Shown: in pieces, positions 1 through 8,802 of the stretch
Layout of the letters: every line of letters starts with the position of its first letter
Numbering within the stretch: the first letter of the stretch is position 1
The notes under the pieces: model-generated
The model's database searches: none
Told to the model about the DNA's origin: nothing
Seen by the model: the letters and a program-made list of their open reading frames with translations, nothing else
Assembly: GCF_042678185.1 (NCBI RefSeq)
Contig: NZ_JBHUDQ010000003.1
Origin: Ramlibacter ginsenosidimutans
GTDB lineage: Bacteria > Pseudomonadota > Gammaproteobacteria > Burkholderiales > Burkholderiaceae_C
Strand: one strand, 5' to 3'
DNA length: 64,000 nucleotides
Translations under genes and position numbers: made by a program

Positions 1-2646
1 GTGGCCTTCGGAAAAGGAGAGACTCGACGTGACGATGCCGCTCGGGTCCGTGACGTCCAGCGCATAGATCTCCGCCCCGCCCGGGCCCTTGCCCCCGACC
101 AGCCACGTGTGCCAGGCGCCGGCGTAGTAGACGTCACCGTAGCCAGGCGCTGCGTCGACGAAGAAACTGTGCGAATAGAGCGGATCGGTCAGCGTGGCGA
201 CCGTGCTGTTCGACAGGACCCCAGCCGGCACGAAACCCAGGACTTCGTAGCCGTCGTTGTACGTGGAATCGTAGGTACCGTCCGAACTGTTCGCGCCCGA
301 GCGGAACCCGTGGAGGATGCCGTCGTTGCTCCCTGAATAGACGACGTTCAGGCGGGTGGCCAGGCTGCTCTTGAAGGTGAGATAGGAGCTCTCCGGGCCC
401 GTCGTGTTCGTCAACGCGTCGACGAAGCTGGCCCCGTAGTTCTTGGACGGCGGCCCGACCCAGGTGGGGCTGGAGTCGATGATGTCGCCCAGCACGCCGG
501 CGCGCGTGCGGAACGCTCCCGAGCTCACCTGTTCCTGCGTTCGCACGCCGCGCATCCAGGACAGCCGGTTGCTGCCGGCGCTGTCCGTCGAATTCAGGAC
601 GGTCTGTTGCGCGGAGGTGAGGTTGGCCCACTGGAAGGGCACGCCGGTGGAACCGTTCCAGGTGAGGATGTTGCGCGACGTCGGCGCCTCCACCGTCACC
701 GTATTGGTCGGCACTCCGTTCACGGTGCCCATGCTGGAGCAGCCGCCGCCGGTGAGCACGCAATCCGCATCCCATTGGGCGGTACTCGAGACGCTGAGCA
801 CCCCATTGGTGTTCACGATGGCCTCGGAAACCAGGGAGCCCGTCCAGGTGTTGGGGTTGTACGAAGCCAGGTAGACCTGCGTGCCCGTCCTCACCTGGCC
901 CGATTGCACCGTGTTGGCGGCCGCGCTGCTGCCCGACTCGGTGGGTTGCGCGGCGAAGCAGGTGATTTCGTGGATGCTGGTGTTGTTGCCGGTCGAGCTC
1001 AGGAAACCGAACCGGAAGTTGGCGGGCAGGGTTCCGTTGGAAGCCGTGATCGGGGCGTTGGTCAGCACCGGCTGGAACGCCCCGCCATTGAAGCTGTACA
1101 GGAAGTTCAGCAGGCCGCCCGGAGAAATCGAAAGCTTGTACGTGATCGGCTGGGCAGCGGAACGGGTCGCCGCGTTCGACCACATGGGCGTCGTCGCCGG
1201 GAGCGTGACGGCACTGCCGGCAAGGTACGGATAGTCCATCACCTTGACGGTCACCTTGCCGTTCGACGCGTTGGCGTACGTGGTGGAGCCGTTCGGGTAG
1301 GCGACAGTGAAAGTCTTTCCGCTCACCCCCGTCACCACGTAGGACCCGACGATCGACTGCGAGTTGACCTTGGGGGGAGCGGTCGATGACGAACTGGCGA
1401 TGTTGACGGTATCACCGACTTTGAAGCCGACGTTCGTCCCCACCGTGATCGTCAGGACGCCACCGGACCAGGACAGCGCCGACGTCGTGTACGTCAGGTT
1501 CGCCGTGACCGTGTTCAAGGGCGTGCCGCCCGGGGCCGTGATGCTCGTGCTCCCGTCAGGGAAGTAGACACTGAACGACTTCGAGGTGGGGACAGCCTTC
1601 ACGTCGTACGAACCGATGATCCAGTTGCCGCCGGATTTCAACCCGTTTGCCATCACCGGGCTGGCGATGTTGACGATGTCCCCTACCGCGAACCCGTGGT
1701 TGGAAGGCAAGGTGACGGTCAGATAGCTGTTGCTGCTGCTCCACGAGAGGGCCGAGGTGCCTGTGATCGAAAAAGTCGTGTTCTGCTGCAGCACACCTGT
1801 CCGGCAGGTGTTGTGCATGATCGTCATCTGGTCGCTGCTGCTGGTGGTCGAGGGGTACAGGCTGGGCCACTGGTTGTTCAGGTAGTACCAGCTCACGTTC
1901 CCCGCGCCGCGCAGCGCAATCGTGTTCGCCATCCGCCCCGGGTTGGCCCGCGGGCTCTGGGGGGATGTTGCAGCCACGTCGGAGTAGTACTCGACCCCGC
2001 CGTTCGTGAAGTTCCCGAATTCGTCCATGCCCAGGCCGAGATACCCGCCGGTGACGCCGTTGGTATTGCTGTCCTTGCGCAGCGAGCAGGCGTAGCCGAG
2101 GCTGCCGCCGGCAGGACCGATGCTGGACGTCGTCGTGTCGGTGATGTTCGCGCCCACGTAAGGCAGCGTGAGCGGGACGGAGGCATCCTGCAGGAAGAAG
2201 CCCATTCCGTCGCCACCCGGCGACGTCCCCGTCGATCCCTGGTAGGTGTAGGTCGTGAAGGTGACCTGGATGCCCTGGTTGCTCGGGAAGGTTCCGTTCG
2301 AAACGATGGCGCCCACCTGGGTGGTTGCCGCATTGGTCAGCCGCAAGGCGCCGCTGCCGACCGCCTCGGGCGTGCTGATGCCCGAGCCCGAGATCGTGTT
2401 GCAAGCAGGGATGTTGCTGTACTTGCTGTTGGTGGTGGCGACGGTGGTCGAATTGTTGGTGCTGGTTCCTGACGTCAGGCAGGCCGTCCCCATCGGCTGC
2501 CAGTCCATGCCGTTGCCGCTGCCCGGCGAATCGTTGACGGCGCCCTGGGTGAAGTCATCGGAAATGTTCAGGCCGAACGCCAGCGAATGCACCGCCACGG
2601 CGATCACCAGGAAGGCCGATTTCCTCACTACGCTAGACATTCGCAT
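1..2646 (-). CDS. pilY1: Type IV pilus tip adhesin/assembly protein PilY1, 3' end beyond window
   Basis: This reading frame is open from an ATG at 2646 to the left edge (882 codons seen) and has no stop, so the C-terminus is missing. A GAGGAG ribosome site lies just upstream and residues 1-25 form a signal peptide. Near residue 771 begins the PilY1 beta-propeller (SNDGILHGF, then YSHSFFVDAAP, WLVGGKGPGGAEIYALDVTDP split over residues 830-865). Residues about 30-298 look like an L-type lectin fold (GGDGMGFFLQD at 144-154, GYLGLGMDEFGNF near 200), and its usual last strand (FGFLSSTG...HEITCF) appears only near 545, after two tandem repeats. PilY1 proteins prime pilus assembly with the minor pilins and sit at the pilus tip; a lectin head would suggest glycan binding, which is inference. 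It is the last gene of fimT-pilV-pilW-pilX-pilY1. Confidence 0.9.
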   Translation of the reverse strand, partial: MRMSSVVRKSAFLVIAVAVHSLAFGLNISDDFTQGAVNDSPGSGNGMDWQPMGTACLTSGTSTNNSTTVATTNSKYSNIPACNTISGSGISTPEAVGSGALRLTNAATTQVGAIVSNGTFPSNQGIQVTFTTYTYQGSTGTSPGGDGMGFFLQDASVPLTLPYVGANITDTTTSSIGPAGGSLGYACSLRKDSNTNGVTGGYLGLGMDEFGNFTNGGVEYYSDVAATSPQSPRANPGRMANTIALRGAGNVSWYYLNNQWPSLYPSTTSSSDQMTIMHNTCRTGVLQQNTTFSITGTSALSWSSSNSYLTVTLPSNHGFAVGDIVNIASPVMANGLKSGGNWIIGSYDVKAVPTSKSFSVYFPDGSTSITAPGGTPLNTVTANLTYTTSALSWSGGVLTITVGTNVGFKVGDTVNIASSSSTAPPKVNSQSIVGSYVVTGVSGKTFTVAYPNGSTTYANASNGKVTVKVMDYPYLAGSAVTLPATTPMWSNAATRSAAQPITYKLSISPGGLLNFLYSFNGGAFQPVLTNAPITASNGTLPANFRFGFLSSTGNNTSIHEITCFAAQPTESGSSAAANTVQSGQVRTGTQVYLASYNPNTWTGSLVSEAIVNTNGVLSVSSTAQWDADCVLTGGGCSSMGTVNGVPTNTVTVEAPTSRNILTWNGSTGVPFQWANLTSAQQTVLNSTDSAGSNRLSWMRGVRTQEQVSSGAFRTRAGVLGDIIDSSPTWVGPPSKNYGASFVDALTNTTGPESSYLTFKSSLATRLNVVYSGSNDGILHGFRSGANSSDGTYDSTYNDGYEVLGFVPAGVLSNSTVATLTDPLYSHSFFVDAAPGYGDVYYAGAWHTWLVGGKGPGGAEIYALDVTDPSGIVTSSLSFSEGH
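1270..1752 (-). repeat. Two tandem protein-level repeats inside pilY1
   Basis: Two copies of a roughly 90-residue unit lie in tandem in PilY1. They begin at residues 299 and 390, each with ALSW. Each then shows a GF-x-VGD-x-VNIAS core (GFAVGDIVNIAS and GFKVGDTVNIAS), an I-x-GSY-x-V segment and an F-x-V-x-(Y/F)P-(D/N)GST ending. They interrupt the lectin-like domain between its middle and its last strand. The copies are clearly diverged, so this is an old domain duplication and not a sequencing artefact. Confidence 0.75.
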
Positions 2647-2685
2647 GCTCCGTCTCCTCGCTTGCATCGATGGCGCGGACATGTT

Positions 2686-3240
2686 TCACCCGCCGCCCAG
2701 GTCGATCGAAGTCGCCTGCACCTTGTAGACCGCCCTCAGCACCGCGGTGGCGGCGTCGTTGCCGCCCTTCCCTGCCGCCGTGACCTGGTAGAGGGCCGAA
2801 GGCGGGTTGGTGCTGGTCGCCCCCATGAAGTAGGTATGGACGCTGGTGTTGCTGGTGTACGTGTTCTGTCCGCTGGCCGCGACGGACATGCCGGCCGGCA
2901 CATAGCTGGTGTACGAGGTCCACGGCAAGGTGGCCGGCGTCGCCAGGGCTGCGTTGCAAACCACGGGCGAGGTGGCGGGCGTGGGGCCGTTGGCGGCGCA
3001 TGTGACGCCCGAAACCCAGTTGTTCGGCCCGAGATAGGCGTTGTTGCCCTGGCCCAGCCAGTACCCGACCGAAGTGAGCCCGGTTTGCGCTGCCTCGACC
3101 GCGCGGCTCTTCTCCCGGAAGTTGGCACCCATCTTCTGGTCCTGGGTCAGGCCGTTGAACATGAAGATGCCGAGCATCGTCATCACGACCAGCAGGATCA
3201 GGCAGACGATCAGCACGAAGCCCTGATGGCGCTTGTTCAT
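2686..3240 (-). CDS. pilX: Type IV pilus assembly protein PilX (minor pilin)
   Basis: The 184-residue product starts MNKRHQGFVLIVCLILLVV: a short basic leader, the Gly-Phe prepilin peptidase site and a hydrophobic helix. As is usual for PilX, the glutamate normally found five residues after cleavage is absent. The following region (FNGLTQDQKMGANFREKSRAVEAA, seen across residues 28-51) is typical of PilX. It starts one base after the pilW stop and ends 39 bases before pilY1. PilX works with PilV, PilW, FimT and PilY1 in the priming complex at the inner membrane and pilus tip. Confidence 0.9.
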   Translation of the reverse strand: MNKRHQGFVLIVCLILLVVMTMLGIFMFNGLTQDQKMGANFREKSRAVEAAQTGLTSVGYWLGQGNNAYLGPNNWVSGVTCAANGPTPATSPVVCNAALATPATLPWTSYTSYVPAGMSVAASGQNTYTSNTSVHTYFMGATSTNPPSALYQVTAAGKGGNDAATAVLRAVYKVQATSIDLGGG

Positions 3241-3241
3241 G

Positions 3242-3922
3242 TCACAGGCCGATCATGAAAGGAACGGTCTGGCTCACGCTCAAGGAAGTCGCCGTCTGGT
3301 TCTCCTTGTTGGCGAGCGGTGCGTCGAACAGCAGCGTGAAAGTCACCGTCCTGACCGTCGTCCAGTCGGTGACGGCTCCCGCATTGACGTAGCGGCTGGT
3401 CGACCCGACGCCATTGCCGTCGATGCCATACACGATGTTCAGGCCGGTCAGGCGATTGCCGGAACCGGCCGCGCCTCCGATCAGCCTCACGGTGGTCGAG
3501 GTCGGCGGCGAGACCGTGTTGTCGGTTTCGGTGCACGACAGATAACCACCCGTCACGCTGAAGACGTCCGTGTAGGAATGATTGGCCGTCAGCGTGGAGG
3601 CGCAGCCTTGGGCGGCGCCGGACGCGTCGGCCCAGAACTGGACGGTCAGGGTATCGGCGCCCGCATTGGTGCCCGTGCCGGAAAGCGGCGTCGCCGGAGC
3701 GGCCTGCGTGAGCGGATTGGGAGTCGCCCCCGCGTTGCGGATGGCGGCGCTCAGGAACTGCATGGCGATGCGCTGGTTGCTTTGCGTCGATCCCATGTTC
3801 TGCCGCAGGTTGAACGTCTGCTTCATCGCGAGGAACACCGTACCCACGCCGAGCACGAGCACGAGCGCGATGGCCGCGGAGACCATCAACTCGATGAGAC
3901 TCATGCCCTGCTGGTATTTCAT
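3242..3922 (-). CDS. pilW: Type IV pilus minor pilin PilW
   Basis: The start is placed at 3922, where MKYQQGMSLIELMVSAA gives a leader, a Gly-Met cleavage site and the +5 glutamate. A longer frame extends upstream but only as an Arg/Gln-rich shadow of pilV. The product has 226 residues with a hydrophobic N-terminal helix and a Thr/Ser/Gly-rich globular part, as in PilW/PulJ proteins. Its ATG overlaps the pilV stop as ATGA, so the two are probably translationally coupled. Confidence 0.9.
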   Translation of the reverse strand: MKYQQGMSLIELMVSAAIALVLVLGVGTVFLAMKQTFNLRQNMGSTQSNQRIAMQFLSAAIRNAGATPNPLTQAAPATPLSGTGTNAGADTLTVQFWADASGAAQGCASTLTANHSYTDVFSVTGGYLSCTETDNTVSPPTSTTVRLIGGAAGSGNRLTGLNIVYGIDGNGVGSTSRYVNAGAVTDWTTVRTVTFTLLFDAPLANKENQTATSLSVSQTVPFMIGL

Positions 3923-4482
3923 TGCTGGATCGACACCAGGGTCTGGTGGCTGTGCGTGCTCGACGTGCCGGTCGCCAACGCGCCGGTGGGGCTGCTCGCA
4001 GCGACCGTCGCCGTCGTCAGGCCGATGTTCTTTTCGGTCCAGTTGATGGTCAGCGTGCAGACGGTCGGCGAGGACGTCGTGTTGCACGCGATGGAGGCAT
4101 TGCCACCGGGCAAGCCTTGCGTTGCGACCGTTCCGCTGACGCTCCCGACCAGGGACGCGCCCCAGTTCTTGAGGTCGTAGTAAGCGAGCTCCGAGCCGCT
4201 GCAGGTGACCGACGCGCAGTTCTTGCTCGTCGAGGTCGGCCCGTTGGTCACGGTGGTCCCGCTGACCGTGATGGAATTGGCCGGCGCGCCCCAATAGGCC
4301 TTGTTGCCCTGCATCCGTGCGGCCATGTCGGAGGCGAACATGGCCGCCATCGAGTTGTACCGGCCCGTCTCCGTGTTGCTGACCGCCAGCATCTGCATGT
4401 TGGCGATCCCGAGCAAGCCGAACATGATGACCAGCATGGACACCAGGACCTCGAGCAGCGAGAAGCCGCGCTGCGCCTTCAT
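3919..4482 (-). CDS. pilV: Type IV pilus minor pilin PilV
   Basis: The start at 4482 gives MKAQRGFSLLEVLVSMLVIM, a class III signal sequence with Gly-Phe cleavage site and +5 glutamate. The 187-residue product has the PilV-type segment after the helix (GLLGIANMQMLAVSNTE) and a pilin-like C-terminal globular domain. It overlaps fimT upstream and pilW downstream by four bases each (ATGA), marking a tightly coupled operon. Confidence 0.9.
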   Translation of the reverse strand: MKAQRGFSLLEVLVSMLVIMFGLLGIANMQMLAVSNTETGRYNSMAAMFASDMAARMQGNKAYWGAPANSITVSGTTVTNGPTSTSKNCASVTCSGSELAYYDLKNWGASLVGSVSGTVATQGLPGGNASIACNTTSSPTVCTLTINWTEKNIGLTTATVAASSPTGALATGTSSTHSHQTLVSIQQ

Positions 4483-4964
4483 GGGCAGGACGCCCCCTGC
4501 TGCGCCGACCAGGAGCCCGCGTTGAACACGATGCAGCGGTAGAGGCTGGGCGTGTTGTTGCGGTCGTGGATGGACAGCGTGCCGTTGAAGGACGTGTAGC
4601 CGAAGGCGGTGAACACCGGGTAGGTGTTCACGGTGCTGACCAGGGTCTCGCCATGGGCCAGCGCCGGCGCGATGTTGATCTGCGTGTTGGTGTCCGGCTG
4701 GATCACCTGCCAGCCGGCCGTCCAGTCGGTGGTGTTCGCGCACGCCGTGCCCGACATGGGGCAGACCGATACGCGCAGTCCCCGTTTGCTGGCCTCGCTG
4801 CGGGCCAGGTTCAGGGCGCTCAACAAGGTATTGAGCTCACCGGCCATGCGCGTGTTGGTGAGCATCGAGCTGAACGAAGGGATGGCGACGGTCGTCAGGA
4901 CGACCACCAGCGCAATCGCCACCAGCATCTCGATCAGTGAAAATCCGGGAGACCGCTTGTTCAT
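4479..4964 (-). CDS. fimT: Minor pseudopilin FimT (GspH/FimT family)
   Basis: The 161-residue product begins MNKRSPGFSLIEMLVAIALV, a prepilin leader with Gly-Phe site and +5 glutamate. The next segment (FSSMLTNTRMAGELNTLLSA, then LARSEASKRG) is the GspH/FimT signature. A conserved pair of cysteines (CPMSGTAC, residues about 73-80) and a further pair near the C-terminus are present. FimT is the first gene of the operon; some family members bind DNA for natural transformation, which is not provable here. A GAGGT ribosome site precedes the ATG. Confidence 0.88.
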   Translation of the reverse strand: MNKRSPGFSLIEMLVAIALVVVLTTVAIPSFSSMLTNTRMAGELNTLLSALNLARSEASKRGLRVSVCPMSGTACANTTDWTAGWQVIQPDTNTQINIAPALAHGETLVSTVNTYPVFTAFGYTSFNGTLSIHDRNNTPSLYRCIVFNAGSWSAQQGASCP

Positions 4965-5418
4965 GACAGACCTCGCTTGTGCTGTACCGGTTGCGGGACG
5001 TCTGCTTCCGGTGACGCAAACATAATGGTTACGTTAAGCACATGTTGTTACATCCCGATGGTCGGGCGAGGCAGCGCGACCAATGGAAAAGTACTAGCAC
5101 AGGTCTGCCAATGGGCGGTCGGACGGGGAGAGCGGGCGGTCGGCGCCAGTGCGTTCAGCGAGCAGCAGCGGCGCTCGATCGCGAATAAAACGGAGGGACG
5201 GCGGTGGCCGGAATGGCAGTGGTGGCCGCAGTTCCAGGTGCGGAAAGGGCGGCCGGTCTGGGGCGCGGCGCGACGAAAGCTGCCGGTTCCGCCAGAGCCC
5301 CGCTGCGCGGACGCCCGTGATTGCGCCGTGCGGCGCCTGATCCAGCCGTGATGCCGCCTGGCCGCCGGAACGCGCCGCTCGCGCCCTCCGGCTGCCTAGG
5401 ACCGGCGCAGCGGTTTCC
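4965..5418. other. 454-bp intergenic region between gatB and fimT
   Basis: Both flanking genes are on the minus strand, so the region holds the 3' flank of gatC-gatA-gatB's neighbour and the promoter of the pilus operon. The part next to fimT (about 5010-5100) is clearly more AT-rich than its surroundings. The rest is GC-rich. I see no credible gene, tRNA or strong terminator in it; short open frames here lack ribosome sites and family features. Confidence 0.5.
5022..5051 (-). promoter_or_regulatory. Candidate sigma-70-type promoter of the minor pilin operon
   Basis: On the minus strand GTAACA (5051-5046) and CATTAT (5027-5022) are 18 bases apart, each matching four of six consensus bases. 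They sit in the only AT-rich stretch upstream of fimT, about 58 bases before its start. This is a weak pattern match. Confidence 0.3.
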
Positions 5419-6867
5419 CTACAGCCCCAGCTTCTTGCGCAGCAAGTCGCCGACCTGCTGCGGATTCGCCTTGCCTTTGCTCGCCTTCATCGCCTGCCCC
5501 ACCAGCGCGTTGAAGGCCTTGTCCTTGCCGGCGCGGACCTGCTCCACGTTGGCCGGATTCGCCGCGATCACGTCGTCGACGATCTGCTCGAGCGCGCCGC
5601 TGTCGTTCACCTGCTTGAGGCCCTTGGCGTCGATCACGGCGTCGACATCGCTGCCCTGCGCAGTCCACAGGGCGTCGAACACCTGCCGCGCCGCATTGTT
5701 GGAAACCGTGCCATCGGCGATGCGCTGGATCAGCTTCGCCAGCGTGGCCGCGCTGACCGGCGCCTGCTCGATGGCGATCTCCTGCGCATTGAGCCGGCGC
5801 GAGACCTCGCCCATGATCCAGTTGCTGGCCAGCTTGGCCTGTCCGCTCGCCTTCGCGGCCGTCTCGAAGTAGGCGGCCATCGCCTTGCTCTGGGTGAGCG
5901 TGGTGGCGTCGTACTCCGGCAGCCCATAGTCGCTGACGAAGCGCGCCGCCATCACGCGCGGCAACTCGGGCATCTCGCCGCGCACGCGCTCGACCCACTC
6001 GGGCGCGACGACCAGCGGCGGCAGGTCCGGGTCGGGAAAGTAACGGTAGTCGGCGGCGTCTTCCTTGGTCCGCATGGCGCGCGTCTCGCCGGTGTCGGGG
6101 TCGAACAGCACGGTCGCCTGCTCGATGGCGTGGCCGTCCTCGATCTGCTCGATCTGCCAGCGCACCTCGAAGTCGATGGCCTCCTTCATGAACTTGAAGG
6201 AGTTCAGGTTCTTGATCTCGCGGCGCGTGCCCAGCGGCCCGCCCGGCTTGCGCACCGACACGTTGGCGTCGCAGCGGAAGCTGCCTTCCTGCATGTTGCC
6301 GTCGCAGATGCCGATCCAGGTGACGATCTTGTGCAGTTCGCGGGCGTAGGCCACGGCCTCGTCCGACGAGCGCATGTCGGGCTCGGTGACGATCTCCAGC
6401 AAAGGCGTGCCGGCGCGATTGAGGTCGATGCCGCTCAGGCCCACGAAGTCCTCGTGCAGCGACTTGCCGGCGTCCTCCTCCAGGTGCGCGCGCACCAGCC
6501 GCACCGACTTCTTCTCCTCGCCGAGGAAGAACTCGACGCTGCCCCCCTGCACCACCGGGATCTCGTATTGCGAGATCTGGTAGCCCTTGGGCAGGTCCGG
6601 ATAGAAGTAGTTCTTGCGCGCGAAGATGCTGCGGGGCGCCACGTGCGCGCCGATCGCCAGGCCGAAGCGGATGGCGCGCTCCACCGCGCCGCGGTTCATC
6701 ACGGGCAAGGTGCCGGGCAGCGCCAGGTCCACGGGCGAAGCCTGGGTGTTGGGTTCAGCGCCGAACTGTGTCGGCGCGCGGCTGAAGATCTTGCTTTCGG
6801 TGGAAAGCTGCGCGTGCGTCTCGAAGCCGATGACGACTTCGTAGCCTTGGATCAGTTTGCCGGCCAT
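5419..6867 (-). CDS. gatB: Asp-tRNA(Asn)/Glu-tRNA(Gln) amidotransferase subunit B
   Basis: GatB binds the mischarged tRNA and activates its acyl group for amidation within the GatCAB complex. The 482-residue length is standard. The N-terminal catalytic cradle shows GFETHAQLST near residue 14, NYFYPDLPKGYQISQYE near 86 and RAGTPLLEIVTEPD near 150. The C-terminal YqeY-like tail (residues about 340-482, ending QQVGDLLRKKLGL) is complete. It starts one base after gatA ends, completing gatC-gatA-gatB. Confidence 0.97.
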   Translation of the reverse strand: MAGKLIQGYEVVIGFETHAQLSTESKIFSRAPTQFGAEPNTQASPVDLALPGTLPVMNRGAVERAIRFGLAIGAHVAPRSIFARKNYFYPDLPKGYQISQYEIPVVQGGSVEFFLGEEKKSVRLVRAHLEEDAGKSLHEDFVGLSGIDLNRAGTPLLEIVTEPDMRSSDEAVAYARELHKIVTWIGICDGNMQEGSFRCDANVSVRKPGGPLGTRREIKNLNSFKFMKEAIDFEVRWQIEQIEDGHAIEQATVLFDPDTGETRAMRTKEDAADYRYFPDPDLPPLVVAPEWVERVRGEMPELPRVMAARFVSDYGLPEYDATTLTQSKAMAAYFETAAKASGQAKLASNWIMGEVSRRLNAQEIAIEQAPVSAATLAKLIQRIADGTVSNNAARQVFDALWTAQGSDVDAVIDAKGLKQVNDSGALEQIVDDVIAANPANVEQVRAGKDKAFNALVGQAMKASKGKANPQQVGDLLRKKLGL

Positions 6868-6868
6868 G

Positions 6869-8335
6869 TCAGAAGCCCTCCGGCTTGCAGAGGTGGAAAT
6901 CGGTCGCCTGCTGGAAGCCGTGCGCGGCGTTCAGCAGCCTGCCTTCCTGGAAATAGTTGCCGATCAACTGCAGCCCGACCGGCATGCCGCCCTCGCCGAA
7001 GCCGACGGGGATGCTCATGCCGGGCAGTCCCGCCAGCGAGCCGGGCAGCGTGAAGATGTCGGCCAGGTAGTCCGCGAGCGGGTCGCCGCCGTGGCCCCCT
7101 AGCTTCCAGGCGACGCTCGGAGCGACCGGTCCCGCGATCACGTCGCACTGCTGGAATGCGCGCTGGAAATCGTCGGCGATCATGCGACGCACCTTCTGCG
7201 CCTGCAGGTAGTACGCGTCGTAGTACCCGTGCGAGAGCACGTAGGTGCCGATCATGATGCGCGCCTTGACCTCCTCGCCGAAGCCTTCCGCGCGGGTCTT
7301 GCGGTACATGTCCAGCAGGTCGCCGTACTTCTTCGCGCGGTACCCGAACTTCACGCCATCGAAGCGCGAGAGGTTGGAGCTGGCTTCCGCCGGCGCGATG
7401 ATGTAGTACACGGGGATGGCGAGCTCGGTGCGCGGCAGCGAGATCTCCACACGCCGCGCGCCCAGCTTCTCGTATTCGCGCAAGGCGCCCTCGATCGCCG
7501 CTCGGACGTCCGCGGCGACGCCTTCGGCGAAGAATTCCTTCGGCACGCCGATGCGCAGGCCCTCCATGGAGCCGCCGAGCGCGCGGGTAAAGTCTTCCGC
7601 CGGGAGGTCCAGCGAAGTCGAGTCGCAATCGGGGTCCGGCCCGCACATCGCGGACAGCAGCAAGGCGCAATCCTCGGCGCTGCGCGCCATCGGGCCCGCC
7701 TGGTCCAGCGAGGACGCGTACGCGATCATGCCGTAGCGCGAGGCGCGGCCATAGGTGGGCTTGATCCCCGTGATGCCACAGAAGGACGCGGGCTGGCGGA
7801 TCGAGCCGCCGGTGTCGGTGCCCGTGGCGGCCGGAGCCAGCCGGGCCGCCACCGCTGCGGCGCTGCCCCCGGAGGACCCGCCGGGGATGCGGCTCGGGTC
7901 CCACGGATTCTTCACCGGGCCGTAGGCGGAGTTCTCGTTCGACGAGCCCATCGCGAACTCGTCGCAATTGAGCTTGCCGAGGGTCACGGCGCCGGCCTCG
8001 GCCAGCTTGCGCACGACGGTGGCGTCGAAGGGCGAGCGGTAGTCCTGCAGCATCTTCGAGCCCGCGGTGCTGGGAAAGTCGCGCGTGACGAAGATGTCCT
8101 TGTGTGCGACGGGCACCCCCAGCAGCGGCGCGCGGTCGCCCGAGGCGATGCGCGCGTCCGCGGCCCGGGCCTGCGCCAGGGTCGCCTCTTCGTCCAGGGC
8201 GAGGAAGGCGCCAAGTGTTGCGTGCTGCCGCGAGCGTGCAAGGAAATGTTGCGCCGCTTCGCTCGCGGAGACCTGCCTGCCCTGCAGCTTCTTCGCGAGC
8301 TCCGCGACGGAGAGATCGTGCAGGTCGGCGCTCAC
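6869..8335 (-). CDS. gatA: Asp-tRNA(Asn)/Glu-tRNA(Gln) amidotransferase subunit A
   Basis: GatA is the amidase-signature subunit that releases ammonia from glutamine or asparagine for GatB. The catalytic Lys-Ser-Ser triad is in place at K79 (VAHKDIF), S154 (PGGSSGGS) and S178 (TDTGGSIRQP). The start is GTG at 8335, overlapping the gatC stop as GTGA, so translation is likely coupled. The length, 488 residues, is normal. Presence of GatCAB is compatible with indirect glutaminylation and/or asparaginylation in this organism. Confidence 0.97.
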   Translation of the reverse strand: MSADLHDLSVAELAKKLQGRQVSASEAAQHFLARSRQHATLGAFLALDEEATLAQARAADARIASGDRAPLLGVPVAHKDIFVTRDFPSTAGSKMLQDYRSPFDATVVRKLAEAGAVTLGKLNCDEFAMGSSNENSAYGPVKNPWDPSRIPGGSSGGSAAAVAARLAPAATGTDTGGSIRQPASFCGITGIKPTYGRASRYGMIAYASSLDQAGPMARSAEDCALLLSAMCGPDPDCDSTSLDLPAEDFTRALGGSMEGLRIGVPKEFFAEGVAADVRAAIEGALREYEKLGARRVEISLPRTELAIPVYYIIAPAEASSNLSRFDGVKFGYRAKKYGDLLDMYRKTRAEGFGEEVKARIMIGTYVLSHGYYDAYYLQAQKVRRMIADDFQRAFQQCDVIAGPVAPSVAWKLGGHGGDPLADYLADIFTLPGSLAGLPGMSIPVGFGEGGMPVGLQLIGNYFQEGRLLNAAHGFQQATDFHLCKPEGF

Positions 8336-8631
8336 TCGATCACCTTCGGGACCAGGAACAGTCCGAGTTCCACCGCGGGGGCGCTGCGCTGGTTCGCTTC
8401 GCGGTCAATGTCCCTGCTGGCGACGTCCTCGCGCAGGCGCAGCGCGACATCCTGCACGGCGGCCACGGGGTGGGTCAGGGGCTCGACGCCGGCGGTATCG
8501 ACGGCACGCATCTTCTCCACGATCTCGAAGAAGGCGTTGATCTGGGCGAGCATCCGCTCGCTCTCCTGCGGCTGGAGTTCCAGGCGCGCCAGGTGGGCGA
8601 TCCGGGCGATGTCTTGCGTGTTGAGGGACAT
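8332..8631 (-). CDS. gatC: Asp-tRNA(Asn)/Glu-tRNA(Gln) amidotransferase subunit C
   Basis: The 99-residue product has the GatC helix pair (IARIAHLARLEL) and the linker region (VEPLTHP) and ends with the residues that wrap around GatA. The start is set at MSLNTQDI (8631); an upstream in-frame ATG at 8655 adds eight residues not seen in the family. It is the first gene of the operon and is divergent from mreB, a usual arrangement in Burkholderiales. Confidence 0.95.
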   Translation of the reverse strand: MSLNTQDIARIAHLARLELQPQESERMLAQINAFFEIVEKMRAVDTAGVEPLTHPVAAVQDVALRLREDVASRDIDREANQRSAPAVELGLFLVPKVIE

Positions 8632-8711
8632 GGTGAAATAAGTCATTGCGCCCAAGCCACAGGCGGGCCGCGGGGGCCTCGCTCACAGGGGGGACGGCAC
8701 AGGGGATGGGG

Positions 8712-8719
8712 TATTATCC
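8712..8719. promoter_or_regulatory. AT-rich -10-like element shared by divergent gatC and mreB
   Basis: The only AT-rich patch in the 171-bp divergent region reads TATTAT on the plus strand (8712-8717) and GATAAT on the minus strand (8719-8714). Each is a fair -10 box, for mreB and gatC respectively. No convincing -35 box stands at 16-18 bases on either side, so this is tentative. Confidence 0.35.
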
Positions 8720-8751
8720 CGCCTTCGGCGAGCGGAGCTCCGCCCGTGTGC

Positions 8752-8774
8752 AGCGGCCGCGCAAAGCGGCCGCT
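8752..8774 (+). promoter_or_regulatory. Stem-loop in the mreB leader
   Basis: A perfect 9-bp stem (AGCGGCCGC / GCGGCCGCT) with loop GCAAA is followed by TTTC, 28 bases before the mreB start. If transcription begins near 8720 the hairpin lies in the mRNA leader. It resembles a short intrinsic terminator, but the U-tract is only three bases. A second palindrome (GCGGAGCTCCGC, 8732-8743) lies just upstream. Confidence 0.45.
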
Positions 8775-8802
8775 TTCGCAGAAGAAACGAGGATTTCCCC
8801 AA

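Noticed and set aside
134..1183. Long minus-strand frame inside pilY1
   Set aside because: It is rich in Arg, Gln, Pro and His, has no family features and overlaps the pilY1 frame that carries the beta-propeller signature.
4965..5418. Short plus-strand open frames in the fimT-gatB gap
   Set aside because: No ribosome sites, low-complexity Arg/Gly composition and no recognisable family.
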